A stretch of DNA of 64,000 nt. Origin: LMUY01 sp964247705. GTDB taxonomy: Bacteria; Pseudomonadota; Alphaproteobacteria; Acetobacterales; Acetobacteraceae. The stretch lies in NCBI GenBank assembly GCA_964247705.1, contig CAXTVQ010000003.1, positions 59,319-123,318 of the forward strand, given 5' to 3'. Within the stretch, counting starts at the first letter, position 1; each line of letters starts with the position of its first letter. The notes beneath the pieces are model-generated. The model was not told the DNA's origin, did not search any database, and saw only the letters and a program-made list of their open reading frames with translations. This document shows, one piece after another, positions 16,384 to 23,129 of this stretch. A program made the position numbers and the translations under genes.

Positions 16384-16824
16384 ATGGACGGGGCATGGCA
16401 ACACCAAATTCGCATCTACCTGCCGGATGCGGTCGCCGAGGCAGCACGGCGCGACTCGGATGCGCTGGTGCTCCGTCCGTTGACGGAGCGGCTCAGCCGG
16501 CTCGGTGCCACGTTGGTCTGCCAGTTGAGCGCGTTCGAAGCCTATGTCGCGGAGGCGGAGCGGGAGGGGGTGGAACGCTATCCCCTCTACCGTTGGACCA
16601 AGGCGACGGTCGCCGACCCGGCCATGCGGGCGAAGCACGGCGCCGCGTTCGCGGTCCGGGTCGGCGGCGAGGAAGTGTACCCGCGCGAGGCCGCCGACGC
16701 CGTAGCGGCCGCGCTGCAGCCCTTCGTCGGCGGTGACTTGGTCGCGCGCATGACCAAACACGACACCAATCCCGCCACCAACATCCCTGTGCCAAACGAA
16801 TACAAGCAGGGCAGGCCACGTTAG
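16384..16824 (+). CDS. Conserved-looking hypothetical protein, 146 residues
   Basis: Unrecognised soluble protein. The N-terminal part IRIYLPDAVAEAARRDS resembles an alpha/beta fold, the middle is acidic, and the C-terminus is polar (TNIPVPNEYKQGRPR). AAGG at 16373-16376 sits 7 nt before ATG 16384, a good translation signal, and GC bias at third positions fits a real gene. It follows the VWA gene and the small membrane protein on the same strand, so it is probably in their transcript. No catalytic motif was seen. Confidence 0.65.
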   Translation: MDGAWQHQIRIYLPDAVAEAARRDSDALVLRPLTERLSRLGATLVCQLSAFEAYVAEAEREGVERYPLYRWTKATVADPAMRAKHGAAFAVRVGGEEVYPREAADAVAAALQPFVGGDLVARMTKHDTNPATNIPVPNEYKQGRPR

Positions 16825-16908
16825 CGTTCTGCACGAGGCTGTTGAGGTGACGGAGTTTGTACCCCACCGGTTGGCCGTTCACCGGCGACGATCCCGACAC
16901 GGCTCGTG

Positions 16909-16989
16909 AGTAGGGCGGACAGCGTCCGCCGTCACGCGCACACGGGGTGGGATTGGGTGCGTGCAAGAGGCGGACGTGTCCCCCCTACT
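16909..16989. repeat. Inverted pair of REP-like palindromes
   Basis: The left unit (16909-16930) reads AGTAGGGCGGACAGCGTCC followed by GCC; GGCGGAC and GTCCGCC pair around AGC. The right unit (16969-16989) on the other strand reads AGTAGGGGGGACACGTCC followed by GCC, differing by one substitution and one missing base. The two are inverted around a 38-nt spacer that can itself partly pair. The GTAG-type head plus GC hairpin resembles REP/BIME elements. The right unit overlaps the stop codon of the CaiB gene. It may also terminate both convergent genes. Confidence 0.6.
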
Positions 16990-18196
16990 AGATTGCGCCG
17001 GCCTCTTTTAGGTTCGTGAGTTCGGCGTCGGACAAATGGAGCCGCTCACGCAGCACCTCTTCCGTGTGTTGGCCGAGCATCGGTGGCGGGAGGCGGTAGG
17101 TCGGGGGTGTCTCGCTCAGCCGCACCGGGTTGGCGATCACCTTGACGCCGTCCGGGGTGGCGGCGTGGGGCATGTGCACGACGGATCCGCGGGCCTGCAC
17201 CTGGGGGTCGGCAAAGACCTGCTCCAGCGTGTTGATCGGGCCGCAGCCGACTTTCAGCGCCTCCAGCCGTTCCACCCACCACCCGGTCGGATGGAGCTGC
17301 ATCACGGGGGTCAGCGTGTCGGTGACCAGTTGGCGGTTGGCGACGCGGGCGGCGTTGGTGGCGAAGCGTGGGTCGGCGAGCAAATGGGACAGCTCGAAGG
17401 CGTCGCAGAAGCGCTTGAACGTCGGGTCGTTGCCGACCGAGAGCACCATGAAACCGTCGGCGGTCGGGAACACCTGGTACGGCACGATGTTGGGGTGCTG
17501 GTTGCCGAGGCGGACGGGATTCTCGCCGGTGGCCAGGTAATTCATGCCTTGGTTGGCGAGCCAGGCCACGTGGGTGTCGAGCATGCCGATGTCGACCTGC
17601 TGCCCCTGCCCCGTCGCGTCCCGGTGGCGCAGCGCCGCCATGACGCCGATGCAGCCGTAAAGGCCGGCGAACAGGTCCGCGACGGGAACGCCGACCTTCT
17701 GCGGCAACCCGTCCGGCTCGCCGGTGAGGCTCATCACGCCGCCCATCGCCTGCACCAGGCTGTCGTAGCCGGGCCGGGGCGCGTATGGGCCGGTCTGGCC
17801 GAAGCCGGTGATGGAACAGTAAACCAGGCGTGGGAATTTTGCGTGGAGCTGCTCGTAGCCCAGGCCGTATTTGGCAAGGGCGCCGACCTTGAAGTTCTCG
17901 ACGAGGATGTCGCACTGCTCGATCAGGCGAAGTGCCAGCGCCTGGCCCTCGGGTTTGGCGATGTCCAGGGTGACCGAGCGCTTGTTGCGGTTGACCCCCA
18001 CGAAATAGGCGCTTTCCTGCGTGCCGGGCATGACCGGCGGGGCGAAACCGCGGGTGTCGTCGCCGCTGCCGGGCTTCTCGATCTTGATCACGTCGGCGCC
18101 GAGGTCGCCCAGCATCTGGACGCAGGTCGGCCCGGCCAGCACGCGGGTGAGGTCGAAGACGGTGAGGCCGTGCAGCGGGCCGATCGAAGCGCTCAT
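16988..18196 (-). CDS. CaiB/BaiF-family CoA-transferase
   Basis: Class III CoA-transferase (402 residues) that moves CoA between carboxylic acids. Recognisable: GLTVFDLTRVLAGP at the start, GADVIKIEKPGSGDDTRGF, NRNKRSVTLDIAKPEG, and VADLFAGLYG, whose Asp is the expected catalytic residue forming the aspartyl-CoA anhydride. ATG 18196 has GGAAGG 10 nt upstream. It is divergent from the aldehyde dehydrogenase with 99 nt between starts. The acyl donor and acceptor cannot be named. Confidence 0.92.
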   Translation of the reverse strand: MSASIGPLHGLTVFDLTRVLAGPTCVQMLGDLGADVIKIEKPGSGDDTRGFAPPVMPGTQESAYFVGVNRNKRSVTLDIAKPEGQALALRLIEQCDILVENFKVGALAKYGLGYEQLHAKFPRLVYCSITGFGQTGPYAPRPGYDSLVQAMGGVMSLTGEPDGLPQKVGVPVADLFAGLYGCIGVMAALRHRDATGQGQQVDIGMLDTHVAWLANQGMNYLATGENPVRLGNQHPNIVPYQVFPTADGFMVLSVGNDPTFKRFCDAFELSHLLADPRFATNAARVANRQLVTDTLTPVMQLHPTGWWVERLEALKVGCGPINTLEQVFADPQVQARGSVVHMPHAATPDGVKVIANPVRLSETPPTYRLPPPMLGQHTEEVLRERLHLSDAELTNLKEAGAI

Positions 18197-18295
18197 ATAT
18201 AGTGTACCTTCCACGTCACCGACCCGGCTTGCCCCTATCCCAGGGCAGGGCCATTGTCCCCGGATTACAAGCAGAGCGCCGTGGGAGGCAAACCG

Positions 18296-19807
18296 ATGCT
18301 CGATCGTCCCCAAACCCTTTCGGATGGACCGCAGCTTGACGAACGGGCCTTGGCCCGGGCGCTGTCCGGCGCGCACCTGATCGGCGGGCGGTTCGTCCCG
18401 GCCCGGTCCGGCAAGACGTTCGCCGTGGTGAACCCGGCGACCGGCGAGGAAGTGGGCCGCGCCGCCGAGGGTGATGCGCAGGACGTGGCCGAGGCCGTGG
18501 AGGTCGCGGACCGCGCGCAAAAGAGCTGGGCCCGCATGGCGTCACGCAAGCGGGGGGCGCTGGTCGGCCAGTGCGCGGCGCTGCTGCGGGAGCATGTCGA
18601 GGAACTGGCGCGGCTGATCGCGCTCGAGACGGGCAAGGCGCTGCGCACGGAAAGCCGGGTGGAGGCGAACACCATCGCCGACATCTTCGAGTTCTATGGC
18701 GGGCTCGGCGGCGAGCTGAAGGGCGAGACGGTGCCGTTCGCGCCGAACGTGCTGTCGGTTACGGTGCGCGAGCCGCTGGGCGTAGTGGGCGCGATCATCC
18801 CCTGGAACGTGCCGCTGCTGCTGATGGCGCTGAAGGTCGCGCCGGCGCTGGTGGCGGGCAACACCGTGGTGGTGAAGTCGGCCGAGGAAGCGCCGCTCAC
18901 CGTGCTGCGGGTGTGCGAGCTGGTGAACCGGATCCTGCCCGCCGGGTGCTACAACATGCTGTCCGGCTTCGGGCCGGAGTGCGGCGCGCCGCTGGTTACC
19001 CACCCGCTGGTGCGCAAGGTGACGTTCACCGGCAGCGTCGAGGTCGGCCGCATCGTGAGCAAGGCGGCCGCGGAGAAGCTGATCCCGGTCACGCTCGAGC
19101 TCGGCGGCAAGTCGCCGATGCTGGTGTTCGCCGATTGCGACTTCGAGAAGACGGTGGCCGGCGCGCTCACCTCCATGCGGTTCACCCGGCAGGGGCAGAG
19201 CTGCACCGCGGCGAGCCGGATCTACGTCGAGCGGCCGATCTTTCAGCGTTTCGTGGACGCGATGGCGGAGAAGGTGGACGCCATGGTGATGGGCGACCCG
19301 CTGGACGAGAAGACCGATATCGGCACCATCATCAGCCACGACCAGTTCGAGAAGGTGCAGCGCTACATCGACCAGGGCCGCGCCACAGCGGGGGCCGAGG
19401 GGCGGGCGTGCTCCGCGATGCCGTCCGACCCGGCGCTGAAGAAGGGCCTGTTCATCCAGCCGCACATCTTCACCAACCTGCCGGACGACAGCCCGCTGGT
19501 GCAGGAGGAGATCTTCGGGCCGGTTACCTGCATCTTCCCGTTCGACGAGGTGGAGGACGTGCTGGCGAAGGCGAATGGCACCGAATACGGGCTTGCGGCC
19601 TCGGTCTGGACCAACAACTTGAAGGTCGGGTTGGACCTGGCGCACCGGCTGGAGGCGGGGCTGGTGCAGATCAACCAGAACCTCGTGGTACAGGCCAACC
19701 TGTCATACGGCGGCGTCAAGAGCAGCGGCCTGGGCAAGGAGGCGAGCTTGGAGGCGATGCTGGAACACTTCATGCACAAGAAGACAATCATGGTGAATTA
19801 CGCCTGA
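18296..19807 (+). CDS. NAD(P)-dependent aldehyde dehydrogenase
   Basis: Aldehyde dehydrogenase superfamily enzyme of 503 residues oxidising an aldehyde to its acid. Motifs: IIPWNVPLLL, FTGSVEVGR (dinucleotide loop), LELGGKSP with the general-base Glu, and QGQSCTAAS with the catalytic Cys. GGGAGG lies ahead of ATG 18296; a TTG at 18254 opens the frame earlier but is unlikely. The next gene starts 1 nt after its stop, so they are co-transcribed. The divergent CoA-transferase suggests a shared acid/aldehyde degradation route, but the substrate is not evident. Confidence 0.93.
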   Translation: MLDRPQTLSDGPQLDERALARALSGAHLIGGRFVPARSGKTFAVVNPATGEEVGRAAEGDAQDVAEAVEVADRAQKSWARMASRKRGALVGQCAALLREHVEELARLIALETGKALRTESRVEANTIADIFEFYGGLGGELKGETVPFAPNVLSVTVREPLGVVGAIIPWNVPLLLMALKVAPALVAGNTVVVKSAEEAPLTVLRVCELVNRILPAGCYNMLSGFGPECGAPLVTHPLVRKVTFTGSVEVGRIVSKAAAEKLIPVTLELGGKSPMLVFADCDFEKTVAGALTSMRFTRQGQSCTAASRIYVERPIFQRFVDAMAEKVDAMVMGDPLDEKTDIGTIISHDQFEKVQRYIDQGRATAGAEGRACSAMPSDPALKKGLFIQPHIFTNLPDDSPLVQEEIFGPVTCIFPFDEVEDVLAKANGTEYGLAASVWTNNLKVGLDLAHRLEAGLVQINQNLVVQANLSYGGVKSSGLGKEASLEAMLEHFMHKKTIMVNYA

Positions 19808-19808
19808 A

Positions 19809-20780
19809 ATGCCAAAAGAACGGGATATCCCCTCCGAGCTGCAGCCGGACCCGGCGGATTACGCTTTCGACCTCGACCATGTCCTGAGCGCCGTGGTCGG
19901 CCTTCGCGCCACCGCGCCCAACGACGCGTTCACGGCGGGTGCGTTGGGAACGGACCGGGAAGGCTCCGGCGTGGTGATCGGCGATGACGGGCTGTTGCTG
20001 ACCATGGGTTACCTGATCACGGAAGCGGAGACGGTGTGGCTGACCTCCGCCGACGGGCGGGCGGTGCCGGGCCATGCGCTGGCGTTCGACGGCGAGACCG
20101 GGTTCGGCCTGGTGCAGCCGCTCGGCCGGTTGAACCTGCCGAAGCTGGAGTTCGGGGACAGCTCGTCGCCGAGCCTGGGGGAGCAGGTGTTGTTTGCCTC
20201 GGCCGGCGGGCGGCGGCGGGCGATCGAGACCAAGATCGTGGGACGGCAGGAATTCGCCGGCTACTGGGAGTATCTGTTGGACGAGGCGCTGTTCACGGCG
20301 CCGGCGCATCCGTTCTGGGGCGGCGGCGCGCTGATCGGCAAGGATGCCAAGCTGCTCGGCGTGGGCTCGCTCATCCTGCAGCAGGGCGACAACAAGGGGC
20401 GGCGGCACGACATGAACATGATCGTGCCGATTGGCATCCTACCGCCGATCCTGGACGATTTGCGCCGCTACGGGCAGGTGAACCGCCCTCCCCGCCCCTG
20501 GCTCGGGGTGTATGCGATGGAGGATGACGAGACGGTGGTCATCGGCGGCATCGCCGATGGCGGGCCGGCGGAGCGGGCCGGGTTGCGCACCGGGGACCAC
20601 GTGCTGGCAGTGGAGGACGAGGAGGTGACGGACCTCGCCGGGCTGTGGCGCGGCGTGTGGGCCTGCGGACCGGCGGGGGCGCGGGTAACGCTGATGGTGC
20701 AGCGGGACGAGCGGCGGATGCCGGTGAGCATCGCGACGGTGGATCGGCGGTCGCTGCTAAAATCACCACGGATGCACTAG
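19809..20780 (+). CDS. HtrA-like PDZ protein with lost catalytic triad
   Basis: A 323-residue protein with the layout of S1C (HtrA/Deg) proteases: chymotrypsin-like domain (about 35-215) then a PDZ domain (about 230-310, WLGVYAM to TLMVQRD, with GGPAERAGLRTGDHVLAV). The three catalytic positions are altered: the TNNHVI-like loop is LTMGYLI (His to Tyr68), the DxxTDLA loop is DGETGFG (Asp to Gly98), and the GNSGG loop is FWGGGAL (Ser to Gly171). It has no signal peptide, so it should be cytosolic. It starts 1 nt after the aldehyde dehydrogenase stop. A non-proteolytic scaffold or peptide-binding role is inferred. Confidence 0.82.
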   Translation: MPKERDIPSELQPDPADYAFDLDHVLSAVVGLRATAPNDAFTAGALGTDREGSGVVIGDDGLLLTMGYLITEAETVWLTSADGRAVPGHALAFDGETGFGLVQPLGRLNLPKLEFGDSSSPSLGEQVLFASAGGRRRAIETKIVGRQEFAGYWEYLLDEALFTAPAHPFWGGGALIGKDAKLLGVGSLILQQGDNKGRRHDMNMIVPIGILPPILDDLRRYGQVNRPPRPWLGVYAMEDDETVVIGGIADGGPAERAGLRTGDHVLAVEDEEVTDLAGLWRGVWACGPAGARVTLMVQRDERRMPVSIATVDRRSLLKSPRMH

Positions 20781-20832
20781 CAGCGTTGGGCGGACGTCAT
20801 CTGCCGCGCATGCCGCGGCGGACGCTGTTTGG

Positions 20833-21498
20833 CTACAAACGTGCCTTCGCCTCCGCGATGACGGCCTCGAACATCGCGGTCGTCAGCCGCCCCGTGTTCG
20901 TGTTGTAGCGGGACACATGATAGCTGTCGGCGAGCAGGAGCCCGTTTGGCAGGGTGTGGAGCGTGCCATGCGCGAACTTGTAGCGGCTCAGCGGTATGGA
21001 GAGCGTGCGCAGAACGGCAGCGTGAGCGAGTAGGCCGAGCACGACGGCGACGCGTAGGTGCGGCAAGCTCCTCAGTTCCGAGGCGAGGAATTGGTTGCAG
21101 GTTTTCACCTCGGCCGGCGTCGGCAGATTGGCCGGAGGCACGCAGCGCACCGCGTTGACGATCCGGCAGTCATGCAGAGCAACACCGTCGGACGGGTCAG
21201 CCCGGTAGACGCCCGTCGCGAAGCCGAACCGGATCAGAGTCTGGTAAAGCAAGATCCCGGCATGGTCCCCGGTGAACGGTCGGCCGGTGCGGTTGGCACC
21301 GCGGATGCCGGGCGCCATGCCGACCACCAGCAGCCGTGCGTCCAAGCAGCCGAAAGACGGAACAGGTGCGTTGAACCAGTCCGGGTTACCTGAACGGTTA
21401 GCAGCACAGTAGGCCACCAGCCTCGGACAGAATGAGCAATCCGGTTCCGGTGCGAGCAACGAAGCCGCCGTGCTAGGCGACTTCGGACTGCTCCGCAT
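20833..21498 (-). CDS. Family 5 uracil-DNA glycosylase (UdgB type)
   Basis: DNA repair enzyme of 221 residues that removes uracil and related deaminated bases. Motif A is GMAPGIRGANRTGRPFTGD and motif B is DSYHVSRYNTNTGRLT, the family 5 pattern, which lacks the Asn/Asp water-activating residue of classic Ung. Cysteines for the [4Fe-4S] cluster are CSFC at 21-24 and a later C-x14-C pair within RCVPPANLPTPAEVKTC. The start overlaps the 3' end of the NYN gene by 26 nt, so both are in one transcript. Confidence 0.9.
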   Translation of the reverse strand: MRSSPKSPSTAASLLAPEPDCSFCPRLVAYCAANRSGNPDWFNAPVPSFGCLDARLLVVGMAPGIRGANRTGRPFTGDHAGILLYQTLIRFGFATGVYRADPSDGVALHDCRIVNAVRCVPPANLPTPAEVKTCNQFLASELRSLPHLRVAVVLGLLAHAAVLRTLSIPLSRYKFAHGTLHTLPNGLLLADSYHVSRYNTNTGRLTTAMFEAVIAEAKARL

Positions 21499-22072
21499 AT
21501 GGTTCGGCCGGTGTGACGCGGGTCGGACGGGTCCGCGGTTCCATCTGGCGTCGGGTGAAGCCGGGTGCGATTTCGGCGAGTTCGAGGAACTGGTCGGCCT
21601 GGCGGCGCAGCTCGTCTCCGATCATCGGCGGGCTGCTGCGGACCGTGGACACGACGGACACGCGCACGCCTTGGCGTTGGACGGCTTCGACCAGGCGGCG
21701 GAAATCGCTGTCGCCGCTGAACAGGATGGCGTGGTCCAACTTGGGCGCCATCTCCATCATGTCGATCGCGAGTTCGACGTCCATGTTGCCTTTGACCCGG
21801 CGGCGTCCCGTTCCATCCGTGAACTCCCGCGCGGCTTTCGTGACAAGATTGTAGCCGTTGTAAGCTAGCCAGTCCGTGAGGGGCTTGAGCGGCGAGTATT
21901 CTTCCGTCTCAAGTACGGCGGAGTAATAGTACGCACGGATAACGTTGGTTTTCGCGCGGAAAAATTCGAGCATGTTTCGATAATCGACATCGAAGCCCAA
22001 GTTACGGGACGCGGAATAAAGGTTTGCGCCATCGATGAAGAGCGCGGTTCGTTCCGTTGGTAAAAATAGCAA
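21473..22072 (-). CDS. NYN-domain protein (LabA/DUF88, PIN-like RNase fold)
   Basis: Putative ribonuclease-fold protein of about 199 residues. Acidic residues typical of the NYN/PIN active site are visible: TALFIDGANLY, KGNMDVELAIDMM and ILFSGDSDFRRLV. The C-terminus is a short basic tail. The frame is open to ATG 22135, but TTG 22072 gives MLFLPTERT, the usual family start, and has AAGGGA upstream; with that start the perfect palindrome at 22102-22117 becomes 5' non-coding. The 5' half of the gene is clearly lower in GC than its neighbours. It precedes the uracil-DNA glycosylase. Confidence 0.85.
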   Translation of the reverse strand: MLFLPTERTALFIDGANLYSASRNLGFDVDYRNMLEFFRAKTNVIRAYYYSAVLETEEYSPLKPLTDWLAYNGYNLVTKAAREFTDGTGRRRVKGNMDVELAIDMMEMAPKLDHAILFSGDSDFRRLVEAVQRQGVRVSVVSTVRSSPPMIGDELRRQADQFLELAEIAPGFTRRQMEPRTRPTRVTPAEPYAEQSEVA

Positions 22073-22101
22073 GGCGTTCGATCCCTTGAAAATTGTTGTA
22101 A

Positions 22102-22117
22102 GCGACAGCGCTGTCGC
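22102..22117. promoter_or_regulatory. Perfect 16-bp palindrome, candidate operator
   Basis: GCGACAGCGCTGTCGC is fully self-complementary. It lies between the preferred TTG start of the NYN gene (22072, minus) and the GTG start of folK (22161, plus), where both divergent promoters would have to be. It is not the alphaproteobacterial LexA box (GTTC-N7-GTTC). A dimeric regulator site or a transcript hairpin would both fit. Confidence 0.4.
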
Positions 22118-22160
22118 ATTGAAGGTACTCTGCATCGTCCATTGAAAGGCTACTCAGCCC

Positions 22161-22685
22161 GTGATCTTTGTCGCAATCGGTTCGAATCTGCAACCCGCTT
22201 ATATGACGTCGCTCGAAATGTGTGTCGCTGCTGCCTTTTCGCTGCGGGATATTCGGGGACTGACCCTCGTTGCATTATCTGCGTGGTATGAAAGCGCTCC
22301 CGTCCCGTTATCCGAGCAACCACCTTACATCAATGGTGTAGCTTACCTCCAGGGGGATATTGAGCCTGCGACTCTGCTAACGGCATTGCAAGGTATAGAG
22401 ACCAGGTTCGGCAGAGTTCGAAGCGTGGCGAACGCGGCGCGAACGCTGGATCTGGATATAGTTGCGATGGGTAATCTTGTCAGGCTCACGCCGGACCCGA
22501 TTCTGCCGCATCCCCGGATGCACGAGCGTGCTTTTGTTCTTTGTCCACTGCTCGATGTCGCCCCAGAGTGGCGGCATCCAGTGTCTGGCTTGACAGTTGC
22601 TGAAATGCTGGAGCGTTTGCCGCAGCAAGTGATCCGGAAGTTGCCGCCTTCGCACTTGCGAGATGCTGATCGCAAGACTATTTAA
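22161..22685 (+). CDS. folK: 6-hydroxymethyl-7,8-dihydropterin pyrophosphokinase
   Basis: Transfers pyrophosphate from ATP to hydroxymethyl-dihydropterin in folate synthesis. The 174-residue protein has FVAIGSNLQP, PPYINGVAYL, the ARTLDLDIVAMG loop and LPHPRMHERAFVLCPL, all HPPK signatures. The start is GTG 22161. Base composition is noticeably less GC-rich than the surrounding genes, as is the facing NYN gene. It is followed by rpoZ after 33 nt. No other folate gene is in the window. Confidence 0.94.
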   Translation: MIFVAIGSNLQPAYMTSLEMCVAAAFSLRDIRGLTLVALSAWYESAPVPLSEQPPYINGVAYLQGDIEPATLLTALQGIETRFGRVRSVANAARTLDLDIVAMGNLVRLTPDPILPHPRMHERAFVLCPLLDVAPEWRHPVSGLTVAEMLERLPQQVIRKLPPSHLRDADRKTI

Positions 22686-22718
22686 CTCAGTAATTCTGAG
22701 TGTTGGAGCTTTTGCTTT

Positions 22719-23117
22719 ATGGCACGCGTCACTGTCGAAGATTGCGTTCAACGCGTTCCCAACCGGTTCGAGCTCGTCTTGTTCGCAGCCCAGCGGGCGC
22801 GCAACCTCAGCCGGGGTGAAGAACTGACCGTCGACCGCGACAACGACAAGAACCCGGTCGTCGCGTTGCGGGAGATTGCGGAGGAGACGATCGGGCTGCC
22901 GAAGCTGGAGCAGGACCTGATCAAGTCGCTCTCGCGCGCGCCGGAGCCCGAGCCGGCGGACGAGGAGGTTTTGGACCTGATTCCAACCGACCAGAACATC
23001 TTCGGCTTGCAGGACGTGTCGGCCGAGGAAGAGGCAGCCAGCCTTCCGGTCGAGGAAATGTCCCCCGAGGATCTCGAGGCGGCCATCGAGGCCGAACTCG
23101 GCGGACGCCGCCGCTGA
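22719..23117 (+). CDS. rpoZ: RNA polymerase omega subunit
   Basis: Small RNA polymerase subunit (132 residues) that helps beta' fold and contributes to ppGpp binding. ARVTVEDCVQRVPNRFELVL is diagnostic, with REIAEETIGLP further on. The C-terminal half is long and acidic, as in other alphaproteobacteria. It lies 12 nt before the ppGpp synthetase/hydrolase gene, a common and functionally sensible pairing. Confidence 0.96.
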   Translation: MARVTVEDCVQRVPNRFELVLFAAQRARNLSRGEELTVDRDNDKNPVVALREIAEETIGLPKLEQDLIKSLSRAPEPEPADEEVLDLIPTDQNIFGLQDVSAEEEAASLPVEEMSPEDLEAAIEAELGGRRR

Positions 23118-23129
23118 GCGGGTCAATGC

